The notes: generated by a model not told the origin, from the letters alone. 64,000 nt of DNA from Paraburkholderia caballeronis (GCF_900104845.1 NZ_FNSR01000002.1:806001-870000), one strand, 5' to 3'; numbered from the stretch's first letter, positions 18,639 to 26,834 are shown. Program-made: numbers and translations.

Positions 18639-18693
18639 AGGGTTAACCCTGAATCAATTTCGAGATTATAGGGTAAACCCTTAACTTTCCGCC
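18639..18693 (-). promoter_or_regulatory. DUF3563 promoter with twin palindromic operators
   Basis: On the minus strand a perfect -10 TATAAT lies at 18670-18665. A palindrome AGGGTTAACCCT (18639-18650) sits downstream of it, and a near-identical copy AGGGTTTACCCT (18681-18670) fills the spacer region just upstream. Their centres are 31 bases apart, about three helical turns. No -35 match is seen. Both contain a GTWWAC core. Confidence 0.65.
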
Positions 18694-18706
18694 AGTCGCC
18701 AAAAAA

Positions 18707-19855
18707 CTACGCGCGCTCCGCCAGTTCGTCGCGGACCGATTTCGCCGGCACCCGGCGATGTCCGTCGAAAAAGCTCCAGATCAACGCGCTCGCGTCCGGC
18801 CCGGTCGCCGAATGGAACGGCACCGCTTCGTCGCCGCCACTCCACGCGTGGTCCAACCCCTCGACACGGCACCAACGCACGACGTCGACGCCCGCGCGAC
18901 GATATTCGCGCATCACGTAGCCGTCCCGCTGCTGTTCGGTCACGCTGGACGCTGAGTCCGCGAGACGGTTCAGTTGCAGGAACTGCGCGACCAGTTGCTC
19001 GCCGTTGACCGGCGCGACGACGGGATCTTCGTCGCCTTGCAGGACGATCGCCGGCATTCCCGGATACGTGTCCATGTCCACGCGGCGCGCGACCAGCGCG
19101 CGCGGATCGTCGCGCGCGCCGCGCCGCATCACGTCGAGCGCGGCGATGCCCGAATGCGCCTCGCCGAACACCGGCCCCGAATGCAGCGCGACCGCCGCGA
19201 ACCGCTGCGGCGCGCGCACTGCCAGCAGCGCGGCGAGCCCCGCGCCGGCCGACAGCCCGGCGACATACACGCGCGAACCGTCGAAGCCGTACTCCGCGAC
19301 CAGCGCATCGACCAGCGACACGACCGAATCCGCCTCGCCGCCGCCGACCTGGTCGCGCGAGTCGTACCAGTGCCAGCAGTTGTGTGAGTGCACATGATCC
19401 GGCTGCTCCGGATAGACCACCGCGAAGCCGTGCTGGTCCGCAAGCAGGTTCATCCGCGTGCCTTCGGCGAACTGGTCGATCGTCTGCTTGCAGCCGTGCA
19501 GCATCACGACGAGCGGCATGCCCGCCGTCTTCGCGTGCGGCGGCAAATAAAGGCCGTACGGCAATTCGCGCTCGGCGCGCTGCGATGTGCGCGCGGCGAC
19601 GTGCGTCGCGCGCAGCCATTCGCCGCCCGCCCATGCCGCCGCGCGCGGCCGCACGCGCGACTCGCGCTGCGGCGCAGCGCCTTCGCGCAGCGAATGATTC
19701 ACCGCGTCCGCGACCGCCTGCACGGCGCGCGCCGCGTCGGCCATCTGCGACGGATGCAGCGCCGCCTTGCGGGCAGCCCGTCGGGCGGCCCGGGCCTGGA
19801 CGGCGAGCAGACGCTGCAGGCCGCCCATCCAGAGCCCAGTCAGGTTTTTCGTCAT
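18707..19855 (-). CDS. PHB depolymerase family esterase
   Basis: Alpha/beta hydrolase of 382 residues in the LpqC/PHB-depolymerase esterase family. Visible are the oxyanion motif HGCKQT at 120, the nucleophile S202 in GLSAGAG, D277 in QGDEDPVV and H336 in LDHAWSGG. No signal peptide is seen; the first 90 residues are Arg/Ala-rich and precede the hydrolase domain. It could act on stored poly-3-hydroxybutyrate or other esters in the cell; the substrate is inferred from the family only. GAGG lies seven bases before the ATG. A nested dyad TTGTGC/GCACAA lies upstream. Confidence 0.85.
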   Translation of the reverse strand: MTKNLTGLWMGGLQRLLAVQARAARRAARKAALHPSQMADAARAVQAVADAVNHSLREGAAPQRESRVRPRAAAWAGGEWLRATHVAARTSQRAERELPYGLYLPPHAKTAGMPLVVMLHGCKQTIDQFAEGTRMNLLADQHGFAVVYPEQPDHVHSHNCWHWYDSRDQVGGGEADSVVSLVDALVAEYGFDGSRVYVAGLSAGAGLAALLAVRAPQRFAAVALHSGPVFGEAHSGIAALDVMRRGARDDPRALVARRVDMDTYPGMPAIVLQGDEDPVVAPVNGEQLVAQFLQLNRLADSASSVTEQQRDGYVMREYRRAGVDVVRWCRVEGLDHAWSGGDEAVPFHSATGPDASALIWSFFDGHRRVPAKSVRDELAERA

Positions 19856-20204
19856 CTTTGGCCTCGCGAAAGGGGTCGGAACGTTGTTGTTAAGTGCTTA
19901 CGAACGCTACGTTGTGCAATGCACAATAGCACTTATCCGCGAACACTGCAGACGCCGATTCTTTCGTTAGCCGAAATGCCGGCGGCGAACGTCACTACAT
20001 CACCATTGGCTCGCCGTTATCCGTTCGGCCGGGTTCGCGCCGGCCGGCGACCCCGCTTATACTTGCCTGACCCGTCCGGCGCGGCCTGTCCGCAGACTCG
20101 CCCGCCGCCCGTCGTCGCTGCTCGTCCTCCCTGTCAGCCGCGCGGCCCGCTGACGCGTTAGCGAATAAACAACTTCTTTCGATGCGCCCTCCCGGCGCTC
20201 CGCG
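19856..20204. other. Divergent intergenic region, 349 bases
   Basis: Between the esterase gene and the PAP2 gene. It holds the nested inverted repeats at 19891-19935 and a -10-like TATACT at 20058-20063 for the PAP2 gene, with no recognisable -35. I see no coding region in it. Confidence 0.6.
19891..19935 (-). promoter_or_regulatory. Nested inverted repeats upstream of the PHB-depolymerase-like gene
   Basis: Outer arms TAAGTGCT (19891-19898) and AGCACTTA (19928-19935) enclose a tight inner dyad TTGTGC-AAT-GCACAA (19912-19926). The inner dyad starts 57 bases upstream of the gene start. Its TGC-type arms are reminiscent of sites bound by PHB-sensing regulators, but the binder is not known. Confidence 0.5.
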
Positions 20205-20906
20205 ATGCCCGATTTGCCCGTTCACCTGTGGTATGCGATCACGAACCTCGGCGGCGCCGGCCTGACGCTGCCGCTCGCGCTCGCCATCGCGCTGTGGCTC
20301 GCGGCCGGCTACTCGGTGCGGATGGCCGCGAGCTGGCTGCTGCTGCTCGGGCTCGCGGTCGGGCTCGTCACAGCGACCAAGATCGCATTCCTCGGCTGGG
20401 GCGTCGGCGTGCGCGACCTGGACTTCACCGGCGTCAGCGGCCACGCGATGCTGTCCACCGCCGTCTATCCGGTCGCGTTTTTCCTGATGCTGCAACGCGC
20501 GAACCCCGCGCTGCGCGTCGCCGGGATCATCGTCGGACTGGCGACCGGCATCGCGGTCGGGTTGTCGCGGGTCGCGCTGGACGCGCATTCGCCGTCCGAA
20601 GCCGTCGCCGGCTGCGTGGTCGGTGCGCTGACCGCGCTCGCGTTCGCGCGCTACTGGTGGGATGCGCAGCCGGGCCGGCTGTCGCCGGCTGCGGTCACGC
20701 TGAGCCTCGCGGCGATCACGTTCGCGCTGCACGGCGTGCACGTGCCGACGCATCGCTGGGTCACGCACCTCGCGCTGACCGTGTCCGGTCACGGACAGCC
20801 TTACGTGCGCGCGCGCTGGAAGGCGAACCGCGAGTTGCGCCGTCCGGCGGCGCCGATGTCGCAGACGCGGAACACGCTCGCGCAGCCGTCGCCGCGCCCC
20901 GCGTGA
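20205..20906 (+). CDS. PAP2 superfamily membrane phosphatase
   Basis: 233-residue integral membrane protein with the acid-phosphatase signature in three parts: K59 region (ATKIAFLGWG), SGH at 78-80 with the catalytic base H80, and SRxxxxxH at 121-128 with H128. The usual terminal Asp is replaced by Glu in HSPSE. About six hydrophobic segments flank these motifs, and a polar C-terminal tail of roughly 30 residues follows. Family members dephosphorylate lipid phosphates such as undecaprenyl diphosphate or phosphatidate. No Shine-Dalgarno is visible before the ATG at 20205. Confidence 0.82.
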   Translation: MPDLPVHLWYAITNLGGAGLTLPLALAIALWLAAGYSVRMAASWLLLLGLAVGLVTATKIAFLGWGVGVRDLDFTGVSGHAMLSTAVYPVAFFLMLQRANPALRVAGIIVGLATGIAVGLSRVALDAHSPSEAVAGCVVGALTALAFARYWWDAQPGRLSPAAVTLSLAAITFALHGVHVPTHRWVTHLALTVSGHGQPYVRARWKANRELRRPAAPMSQTRNTLAQPSPRPA

Positions 20907-20925
20907 GCCCGGCGAACGCGCAACG

Positions 20926-21753
20926 CTAGCCGCTGACACCGAGAATCACGCTCGACGCCTTGAACACCGCGGTAGCCGGCTGGCCGACCGCAAGGCCGAG
21001 CGCATCGACGCTGCCGTCGGTCACGACGCCGACGATCACCGCGCCGCCCGGCAGTTCCACGGCCACTTCCGCATTCACCGCGCCGCGCCGGATCACGCCG
21101 ACGACGCCCTGCAACTGGTTGCGCGCGGACAGCCGCATCGGCACGCCGTCGCCCGCGACCAGCACGACCGACGACGCCTTCACGAGCGCGAGCGCCGCCG
21201 ACCCGGGCGCGAGCCCGAGCGTCTCCGTGCTTTCGCAGGTCACCACCGCCACGATCGTGTGACCGCCCGGCAGCGCGATCGACACTTCGTCGTTCACCGC
21301 GCCGCGCACCACCGATACGACAGTCCCGTAAAGCTGGTTGCGCGCGCTCATGCGCAAGCCGATCCGGCCGAGCAGCGCCCAGTCGCCGCCGAAGCCGTCG
21401 ATCGCCGCGCCCGCGCGTTCGAGGAAGCGCCGGTGCTCGCGCTCGATCGCATGGAACGTGTCGATCAGCCGGATCGCGCGCGGCGTCAGCGTCGTGCCGC
21501 CGCCGCCTTTGCCGCCCGTCGAGCGGACGACGAGCGGCTCGCCGGCGAGGTTGTTCATCGCGTCGATCGCGTCCCACGCGCCCTTGTAGCTCATGCCGAC
21601 CGCCTTCGCGGCGCCGGTGATCGAGCCGGTATCGCGAATCGCGGCGAGCAGCGCGATCCGCGCGGCGCCGCCGAGCGTCTGCTGGCCGGCCTGGAACCAG
21701 ACGGAGCCGCCGAGCGCGAGCGGCCCGGACGGCGGAGAAGTGGAGTCGTTCAT
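20926..21753 (-). CDS. modE: Molybdate-responsive regulator ModE
   Basis: 275-residue transcription factor that senses molybdate and controls its uptake. The winged helix-turn-helix is at about 25-115 (ITGAAKAVGMSYKGAWDAID). Two TOBE/Mop repeats follow, at about 134-198 and 206-272, each beginning MSARNQL or LSARNQL and ending in KASSV. Two Mop domains make the full-length sensor type. No modABC genes lie in this window. It converges with the PAP2 gene, 19 bases apart. Confidence 0.93.
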   Translation of the reverse strand: MNDSTSPPSGPLALGGSVWFQAGQQTLGGAARIALLAAIRDTGSITGAAKAVGMSYKGAWDAIDAMNNLAGEPLVVRSTGGKGGGGTTLTPRAIRLIDTFHAIEREHRRFLERAGAAIDGFGGDWALLGRIGLRMSARNQLYGTVVSVVRGAVNDEVSIALPGGHTIVAVVTCESTETLGLAPGSAALALVKASSVVLVAGDGVPMRLSARNQLQGVVGVIRRGAVNAEVAVELPGGAVIVGVVTDGSVDALGLAVGQPATAVFKASSVILGVSG

Positions 21754-21836
21754 TGCGTCGGCGCGGAAGAGGAAACAGGCGTCCGATTATAGGGAGACGG
21801 CGCCGCGCATTGCGCGCGGGCCGCGCCGACGCGCGC

Positions 21837-23393
21837 TCACGCGTCGCCCGGAATCTTCGGACTCCGCAGGTCGCGCAGCAGCCGTTCGCCCTCTTTCGCG
21901 GTGTACCGCTTCACCGCCTCGCACCAGCCGCGCGCAAAACCGAGCTGATACGGCTCGACCTTCATCGCTTCGAGGTAGCGCAGCCCGACCACCGCGTCGT
22001 TGCCGTCGCCGAGCACGCCCTGGATGCGCGACAGCATGCGCGCGGTGTCCGTGCGCGTCTTGCGCGACACGATCGGCGCGAAGAATTCGAGCGTATAGCG
22101 CAGGTACTTCGCGTCGATCCGCACGTGATGGCGCATCGTGTCGTCGATCGAGGTCAGCTTCGGCGTGTCTTCCAGCCGCCGGTAGTAGCGGCGCACGCGT
22201 TTCTTCGCGTGGCGCAGCAGCGAGCGGCCGATTCCGTCGTCGTGCGCGTCTCGCCGCGCGAGCGCCGCGAGCCATTGCAGCCACGCGAGCGCGATGCGCG
22301 CGTAACGCGGCGACGCCAGCGCCTCCTGCACGCGCCGGCGGGCCGCAACGCGCTCCGCATTCGCCTCGTCGATCACGGCGGCCCAGCGGGTCGCGTCGTC
22401 GTCCGCCGCGGCAAGCGCCGGCAGCGTCGATTCGACGAACACGTCCCGGTCGCGCGCATCGCCGAGCAGGCCGCGCAGCCACTTCAGTTCCGGCGCGACG
22501 CGGGTCTTCCAGTCGTCGTCCGCCCAGCGCGAGAAGATCCTCATCGCCGTGCGCAGCCGCCGCTGCGACACCCGCATCTGATGGACGAACTCGGTGCTCG
22601 CGCTGTCGCGCACGCCCGCATCGTTGCCGAACCACTGCGCGGTCACGTTGTGGCAGATCGCGATCAGCGCGGCCTGCGCCGTCTGCGCGCGGCCCAGATC
22701 GACCGGGGCCGCGTGCGCCACCTCCCCGCCCGCGATGCCGCCGTGCGCCGCGCGCAACGCCGCTTCTTCCAGTCGCACGAACGCGGGCACCGCTTCGATC
22801 ACGTCGAACGCGCACGCGAACAACGCGGCGACGACGGGCGCTGGGTCCGCGTCGTCGGGCCACGGCGCGCGCACCCGCAGTTCGTGCAGCACCGGCGGGT
22901 CGGCGGCGGCGACGCGCAGGTTCGCATCCACCACGAGTTCCGCGTCGATGCCGTCGCGCGGCCACGGCCAGCGGCTGCGCTCGCAGATCAACGCGGCGGC
23001 CGGCTCGATGTCGCCGGCCGCCGCGAGCGTCTGTCGAAACGGCGACGGCGCGGCGTCGAACAGCGCGTTCGCGATGCCGGACGTGTCGAGCGGCGCGTCG
23101 AAGATCGTCGTGTAGGCGGTGACGCCCGGCGTCGGCGACTCGCGCTTCGACACGGTGACCTGCCGCGCGTCGCCGTGCGTCTCGACCGCGACGCGCCAGC
23201 CGGCATCCGCAAGCGCGCTGCCGCGATCGAACGTCAGGGTGTCGATGCGGACATCGGCGGCCGACGCTTCGCCGAGCTGCGGCAACGCATCGGCGAGCGC
23301 CGCGGCGAAGCCCGCCGGGCGACGGCGCCTGTTACCTGTGGCGGGGGCCGCCGAGGCGGCGACATCGAGCACGATTTCCAGAAAACGAGCCAT
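21837..23393 (-). CDS. CHAD domain protein with degenerate CYTH-like N-terminus
   Basis: 518 residues. The C-terminal half (about 260-510) is a CHAD domain, a histidine-rich helical bundle that binds polyphosphate; the landmark is VHQMRVSQRRLRTAMRIF, with RIDAKYLRYTLEFF later. The N-terminal half occupies the place of a CYTH triphosphate tunnel domain as in YgiF-like proteins, but the ExExK motif is missing (LEIVLDV at the start), so it is probably not an active triphosphatase. Start at 23393 (MARFLEIVLD) is preferred; the frame runs 166 codons further but that part is antisense-like. PPK2 and a YdcH-like gene are close neighbours. Confidence 0.8.
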   Translation of the reverse strand: MARFLEIVLDVAASAAPATGNRRRRPAGFAAALADALPQLGEASAADVRIDTLTFDRGSALADAGWRVAVETHGDARQVTVSKRESPTPGVTAYTTIFDAPLDTSGIANALFDAAPSPFRQTLAAAGDIEPAAALICERSRWPWPRDGIDAELVVDANLRVAAADPPVLHELRVRAPWPDDADPAPVVAALFACAFDVIEAVPAFVRLEEAALRAAHGGIAGGEVAHAAPVDLGRAQTAQAALIAICHNVTAQWFGNDAGVRDSASTEFVHQMRVSQRRLRTAMRIFSRWADDDWKTRVAPELKWLRGLLGDARDRDVFVESTLPALAAADDDATRWAAVIDEANAERVAARRRVQEALASPRYARIALAWLQWLAALARRDAHDDGIGRSLLRHAKKRVRRYYRRLEDTPKLTSIDDTMRHHVRIDAKYLRYTLEFFAPIVSRKTRTDTARMLSRIQGVLGDGNDAVVGLRYLEAMKVEPYQLGFARGWCEAVKRYTAKEGERLLRDLRSPKIPGDA

Positions 23394-23627
23394 GAAATGG
23401 GACGCTCCCGCAAGTTCGGTGATGGAGGCCGGTTCGGCAGCAGCACGATGCGACACCGCACCTGACCCTGATACTACACGGCTCGACCAGTATCGCGAGC
23501 AAGGATGACAGTGTCGCGATGATGGCCAGGCGCTCCACTCGTTCGGCCGCGCATTGACTATCATCAAGACCGCAGTCCGGCCGCGATGAAAGAATCGATG
23601 GAATTTCCATCCGGAAATGACTGACCC

Positions 23628-23633
23628 AAGGAG
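23628..23633 (+). promoter_or_regulatory. Strong ribosome binding site fixing a GTG start
   Basis: AAGGAG six bases before GTG at 23640; no ATG is available at the start of this conserved small protein. Confidence 0.85.
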
Positions 23634-23639
23634 TATTGA

Positions 23640-23858
23640 GTGTTCCCCGAATTCAGAGACCTGATCTCCCGCCTCAAGACGCAGGACGACCACTTCGCTC
23701 GCCTGTTTCACCGCCACAACGAACTCGATCAGCAGATCCGGAACATGGAAGCCGGCATCCTGCCGGCGGACGGCCTGTCGATCGAGAACCTGAAAAAAGA
23801 AAAGCTGCAGCTCAAGGACTCGCTGTACCAGATCCTGCTCAAAGCCTCGCAGGCCTGA
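23640..23858 (+). CDS. YdcH family protein (DUF465), 72 residues
   Basis: Small, highly charged, coiled-coil-prone protein of the DUF465/YdcH family. The sequence FARLFHRHNELDQQIRNMEA followed by LKKEKLQLKDSLY is the family pattern. Function is unknown. It starts with GTG, decided by a perfect AAGGAG six bases upstream. It lies divergent from the CHAD gene and upstream of ppk2, with about 200 bases before the next start, in which I see no terminator. Confidence 0.88.
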   Translation: MFPEFRDLISRLKTQDDHFARLFHRHNELDQQIRNMEAGILPADGLSIENLKKEKLQLKDSLYQILLKASQA

Positions 23859-24066
23859 TGGAGTCCGCAGCGCGGCGAACCGGCGCACCACATCCGTCGG
23901 CCGCGGACGGCGGCCAGCAGCGCCGCTGTGTCCGTCATTCGCCCGCTACTCCTCGCATCGCACGCGCCGCGTCCGGCGCGCGATCCCTGGCCGGCAGCAC
24001 GACCGCGCTGCCGGCGCTCATTCGCGGCGCGGTTCGACCGTGCCCGCCTCTCTGCCGATAACCACG

Positions 24067-25251
24067 ATGCCTCGCCGTATGCCCAAGCCCGCCCCCCATT
24101 CCGACCCCTCCCGCCGCGCCAGCGGCAACGACTCGCCCGCCGACACGAACGCACGCAAGACGCAGGACAACGGCCCCGGTTCGCGCGTGCCGGCCGTCAC
24201 GCCGCGCCGCGCGGAACTGACCGCGATCGGCGACGCCGTCGAGGCCGCCGGCCAGGTGATTCAAGGCAGCGTCCACGACGTGGTCGCCGCGCATTCCGCC
24301 GCGCGGCGGGCAGCGGGTACGTCCGGTACGCCCGACGCGCCGGGTAATTTACTCGAATCGATCGGCACGCTGATGGAAGGCCTGTCGCCGGACGAGATCG
24401 CGCAACTGCGCAGCGCGATCCTCGACGGCGATCCCGCGACGTGGCGCAACGCGCACGCGCGTCATCCGGACGACGAACTGTCCGCCGGCTGGCGCGACGG
24501 CGAGTATCCGTACCGGAACCTGATGTCGCGCCGCGCGTACGAGCGGCAGAAATACCGGCTTCAGGTCGAACTGCTGAAGCTGCAGATGTGGGTGCGGGAA
24601 ACCGGCCAGCGCGTCGTGATCCTGTTCGAAGGACGCGACGCGGCCGGCAAGGGCGGCACGATCAAACGCTTCATGGAGCACATGAACCCGCGCGGCGCGC
24701 GCGTCGTCGCGCTCGAAAAGCCGACCGAGGCCGAGCGCGGCCAGTGGTACTTCCAGCGCTACGTGCAGCATCTGCCGTCGGCCGGCGAGATCGTGCTGTT
24801 CGACCGCTCGTGGTACAACCGCGCGGGCGTCGAGCGCGTGATGGGCTTCTGCTCGCCGGAGGAATACGCGGAGTTCATGCAGCAGGTGCCCGAGTTCGAG
24901 CGTCAACTGATCCGCAGCGGCACGCATCTGATCAAGTTCTGGTTCTCGGTGAGCCGCGCGGAGCAGCGCCGCCGCTTCAAGGAGCGCGAAGTGCATCCGC
25001 TGAAGCAGTGGAAGCTGAGCCCGGTCGATCTCGCGTCGCTCGACAAGTGGGATGCGTACACCCAGGCGAAGGAAGTGATGTTCTCGCGGACCGACACCGC
25101 CGACGCGCCGTGGACCGTCGTGCGCTCCGACTGCAAGAAGCGCGCGCGGCTCCACGCGATGCGCTACGTGCTGCACAAGCTGCCGTACGCGAACCGCGAT
25201 GTCGAAACGATCGGCTCGATCGATCCGCTGCTGGTCAGCCGCGCGTTATAG
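24067..25251 (+). CDS. ppk2: Polyphosphate kinase 2
   Basis: Uses polyphosphate to phosphorylate nucleoside diphosphates or monophosphates, or the reverse. With the start at 24067 it is 394 residues. Walker A is GRDAAGKGG (G189 to K195); Walker B is LFDRSWYNRAG with D246; the lid region contains EREVHPLKQWKLSP. The single PPK2 domain with YERQKYRLQVELLKLQMW just before it matches the one-domain class I type. The first 110 residues are polar, low-complexity and poorly conserved, so the exact start (GTG 24040, ATG 24067 or ATG 24079) is uncertain. The CHAD-domain gene nearby suggests a shared polyphosphate theme. Confidence 0.92.
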   Translation: MPRRMPKPAPHSDPSRRASGNDSPADTNARKTQDNGPGSRVPAVTPRRAELTAIGDAVEAAGQVIQGSVHDVVAAHSAARRAAGTSGTPDAPGNLLESIGTLMEGLSPDEIAQLRSAILDGDPATWRNAHARHPDDELSAGWRDGEYPYRNLMSRRAYERQKYRLQVELLKLQMWVRETGQRVVILFEGRDAAGKGGTIKRFMEHMNPRGARVVALEKPTEAERGQWYFQRYVQHLPSAGEIVLFDRSWYNRAGVERVMGFCSPEEYAEFMQQVPEFERQLIRSGTHLIKFWFSVSRAEQRRRFKEREVHPLKQWKLSPVDLASLDKWDAYTQAKEVMFSRTDTADAPWTVVRSDCKKRARLHAMRYVLHKLPYANRDVETIGSIDPLLVSRAL

Positions 25252-25329
25252 CGCGGCGGCGATCCGCGAGTCGAGCCACACACGCCGGCCCTCGTTGCAT
25301 CGGCGTCGGCATTCGCGTTATAGATCCGG

Positions 25330-26046
25330 CTAACGCGCGCCGTGCAGCGCGGGCCGCGCGGGAGCGCCCGGCCTCGGCCGGATCGACGCCGGACGCGCCG
25401 CGTTCGCCGCCGCGCCGCGCTCCCCATCGACCACCACGCTTTGAATCAACTGGTCCATCTCGCGGATGATGTCCGCGAGCACCGTCGTGATCACCGCGAA
25501 CTCGCGCCCGTACTGCCCGGCCCGCGCGGCCGAAATGCGCGCGTTCAGCGCGACGATGTTCGCCTGCATCGAGATGCTTGCGAGATGGTCGGCGATCGCG
25601 GCCTGGCGCTTCTGCGCGGCAGCCTCGATGCCGCGCATCTCGTGCTGGTACGCGAGCGTGATCTGTTGCAGCAGTTCGAGCAGCGGCGTCGCGTGCGCGA
25701 CCAGCGCGTCCACCGGCTCCGCGTCGCCGGTTCCGGCTTCGAGCGCCGCCAGCGCGCGCTCCGCGAGCGCCACGAAACGTCGAATGCGGTCGTCGGCCCG
25801 CGACGCGCCGAAATAAAGCTGCTGCAACGCGTCCGAGAACACGCCCGGCAGGCGCTCGTTGCCGGTCACGAGGTCGCCGTGCGTTGCCGCGAACGTCGCG
25901 ATGCAATCGCGCGCAATGGCCAGCGCAGCCGCATCGCCGTCGCGCGCCAGCAGCACGTGCAGGATCGCGCGCTGCGACAGCATCCGCTGCCGGCCCGACA
26001 GATTGATCAGTTCGCCTATTACCTGCCCCGAGATGTCGCTGCGCAT
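25330..26046 (-). CDS. PilJ-type N-terminal domain protein with a minimal chemoreceptor tip
   Basis: 238 residues without any membrane segment. The N-terminal part has the type IV pili methyl-accepting N-terminal signature INLSGRQRMLSQRAI at about 15-29, also found in nitrate sensors. The C-terminal part (about 165-215) resembles only the hairpin tip of chemoreceptors: ANIVALNARISAARAGQYGREF. The methylation helices and HAMP domain are absent, and a Pro/Ala-rich tail follows. It could be a soluble adaptor for a CheA/CheW array or a decayed receptor. Start at 26046 is chosen because the domain begins there; AAGGCGG lies 11 bases upstream. A strong terminator lies about 75 bases upstream. Confidence 0.72.
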   Translation of the reverse strand: MRSDISGQVIGELINLSGRQRMLSQRAILHVLLARDGDAAALAIARDCIATFAATHGDLVTGNERLPGVFSDALQQLYFGASRADDRIRRFVALAERALAALEAGTGDAEPVDALVAHATPLLELLQQITLAYQHEMRGIEAAAQKRQAAIADHLASISMQANIVALNARISAARAGQYGREFAVITTVLADIIREMDQLIQSVVVDGERGAAANAARPASIRPRPGAPARPALHGAR

Positions 26047-26450
26047 CGGATGAACCGCCTTTTCATATTCAAGTATTCGAGAACCACGTGGAAGCTTCGT
26101 CGCGGTCCGGCGCGCGCGCAAAAAAAAGCGTCCCGAAGCGCCGCGCGCGGACTGATGCAGTCCGGCTGCGGAACGCTTCGGGACGCCGTTGCCCCGGTCA
26201 CGCCCATCGCGGGCGCGCGTCGAAACCTTCGAAATTCGTCGGGATCGCCATTGATCCCGGGTGGAATCAAGCAATACGTATGCCATTGGACGCGACGGCA
26301 GCACAGCGCCGGCCCGAGGCTTCCGGCGTGCGAAGCCCGGTTATCCGGCAAACCCGAGCGCACTGAACACCACCGGCCATGGTGCATCGACCCGACGCGC
26401 TGCACTATCGTCGTGCGGGAGCCGGCAATCGTGGCGGCGGCGTGCGCCGC
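26047..26450. other. Intergenic region, 404 bases
   Basis: Between two minus-strand genes. It holds the strong minus-strand terminator at 26120-26186, small palindromes CCACGTGG (26084-26091) and GAAGCTTC (26091-26098) close to the PilJ-like gene, and a stem GGGATC/GATCCC around 26241-26258. The rest (about 26190-26450) has no gene or known RNA motif that I recognise. Confidence 0.6.
26120..26186 (-). terminator. Strong minus-strand terminator with branched stem
   Basis: Perfect 13-base arms (26128-26140, 26174-26186) enclose a 33-base interior that can itself fold (GGACT/AGTCC). On the minus strand the stem is followed by eight U residues (A run 26120-26127). It ends either the tautomerase transcript or a leader of the PilJ-like gene. 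Confidence 0.85.
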
Positions 26451-26834
26451 TCAAGTCGCGTACTGCGCGACGCCGTTCCCGAACGACCAGTTCTCCCGCG
26501 CGACATCGACCAGATTCACGAACACGTCCTCGCGCCGCACGCCCGGATCGCGCGCGAGGTTGTCCGCGATCCGGGCGAACAGCGCCTTCTTCTGGTCCTG
26601 CCCGCGCGTGTTCGACACGGCGATCTGGATCAGCACCAGGTCGTCGCTGCGCTCGATCCCGAGGTAGTGCCGTCCGTAAAAGAAGCTGTCCGCATCGTGT
26701 TCGGTGACGACCATGAAGATGTCGTCCTCGGGCGCGTTGAACACCTCCATCAGCGCGCGATGAATGCCGTGGGCGAGCGCCTTCCGGTACGGCGCGGGTT
26801 TGCCGCCGCGCACGGCGATCCGGGTGAATGGCAT
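26451..26834 (-). CDS. Tautomerase family protein
   Basis: 127 residues beginning MPFTRIAVRGGK, so Pro2 becomes the catalytic N-terminal proline after methionine removal. Two beta-alpha-beta units are visible (residues 1-60 and 65-125), the double-length form seen in malonate-semialdehyde-decarboxylase-like members; the end ENWSFGNGVAQYAT is typical of them. The substrate is unknown. AAGGAG precedes the ATG. A LysR regulator is transcribed divergently from a 96-base intergenic region, a layout that often means the regulator controls this gene. Confidence 0.85.
   Translation of the reverse strand: MPFTRIAVRGGKPAPYRKALAHGIHRALMEVFNAPEDDIFMVVTEHDADSFFYGRHYLGIERSDDLVLIQIAVSNTRGQDQKKALFARIADNLARDPGVRREDVFVNLVDVARENWSFGNGVAQYAT

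Noticed and set aside
18468..18671. A 67-codon plus-strand ORF over the DUF3563 gene
   Set aside because: It is antisense to the DUF3563 protein, which has a family match and a promoter; the plus-strand product has neither.
23394..23891. 166 extra codons at the N-terminus of the CHAD protein
   Set aside because: They run antisense through the divergent promoter region and the DUF465 gene; the family start MARFLEIVLD lies at 23393.
26187..26450. A cyclic-di-GMP or other known riboswitch upstream of the PilJ-like gene
   Set aside because: I compared the minus strand with the cyclic-di-GMP-I consensus by eye; the conserved loop sequences are missing.
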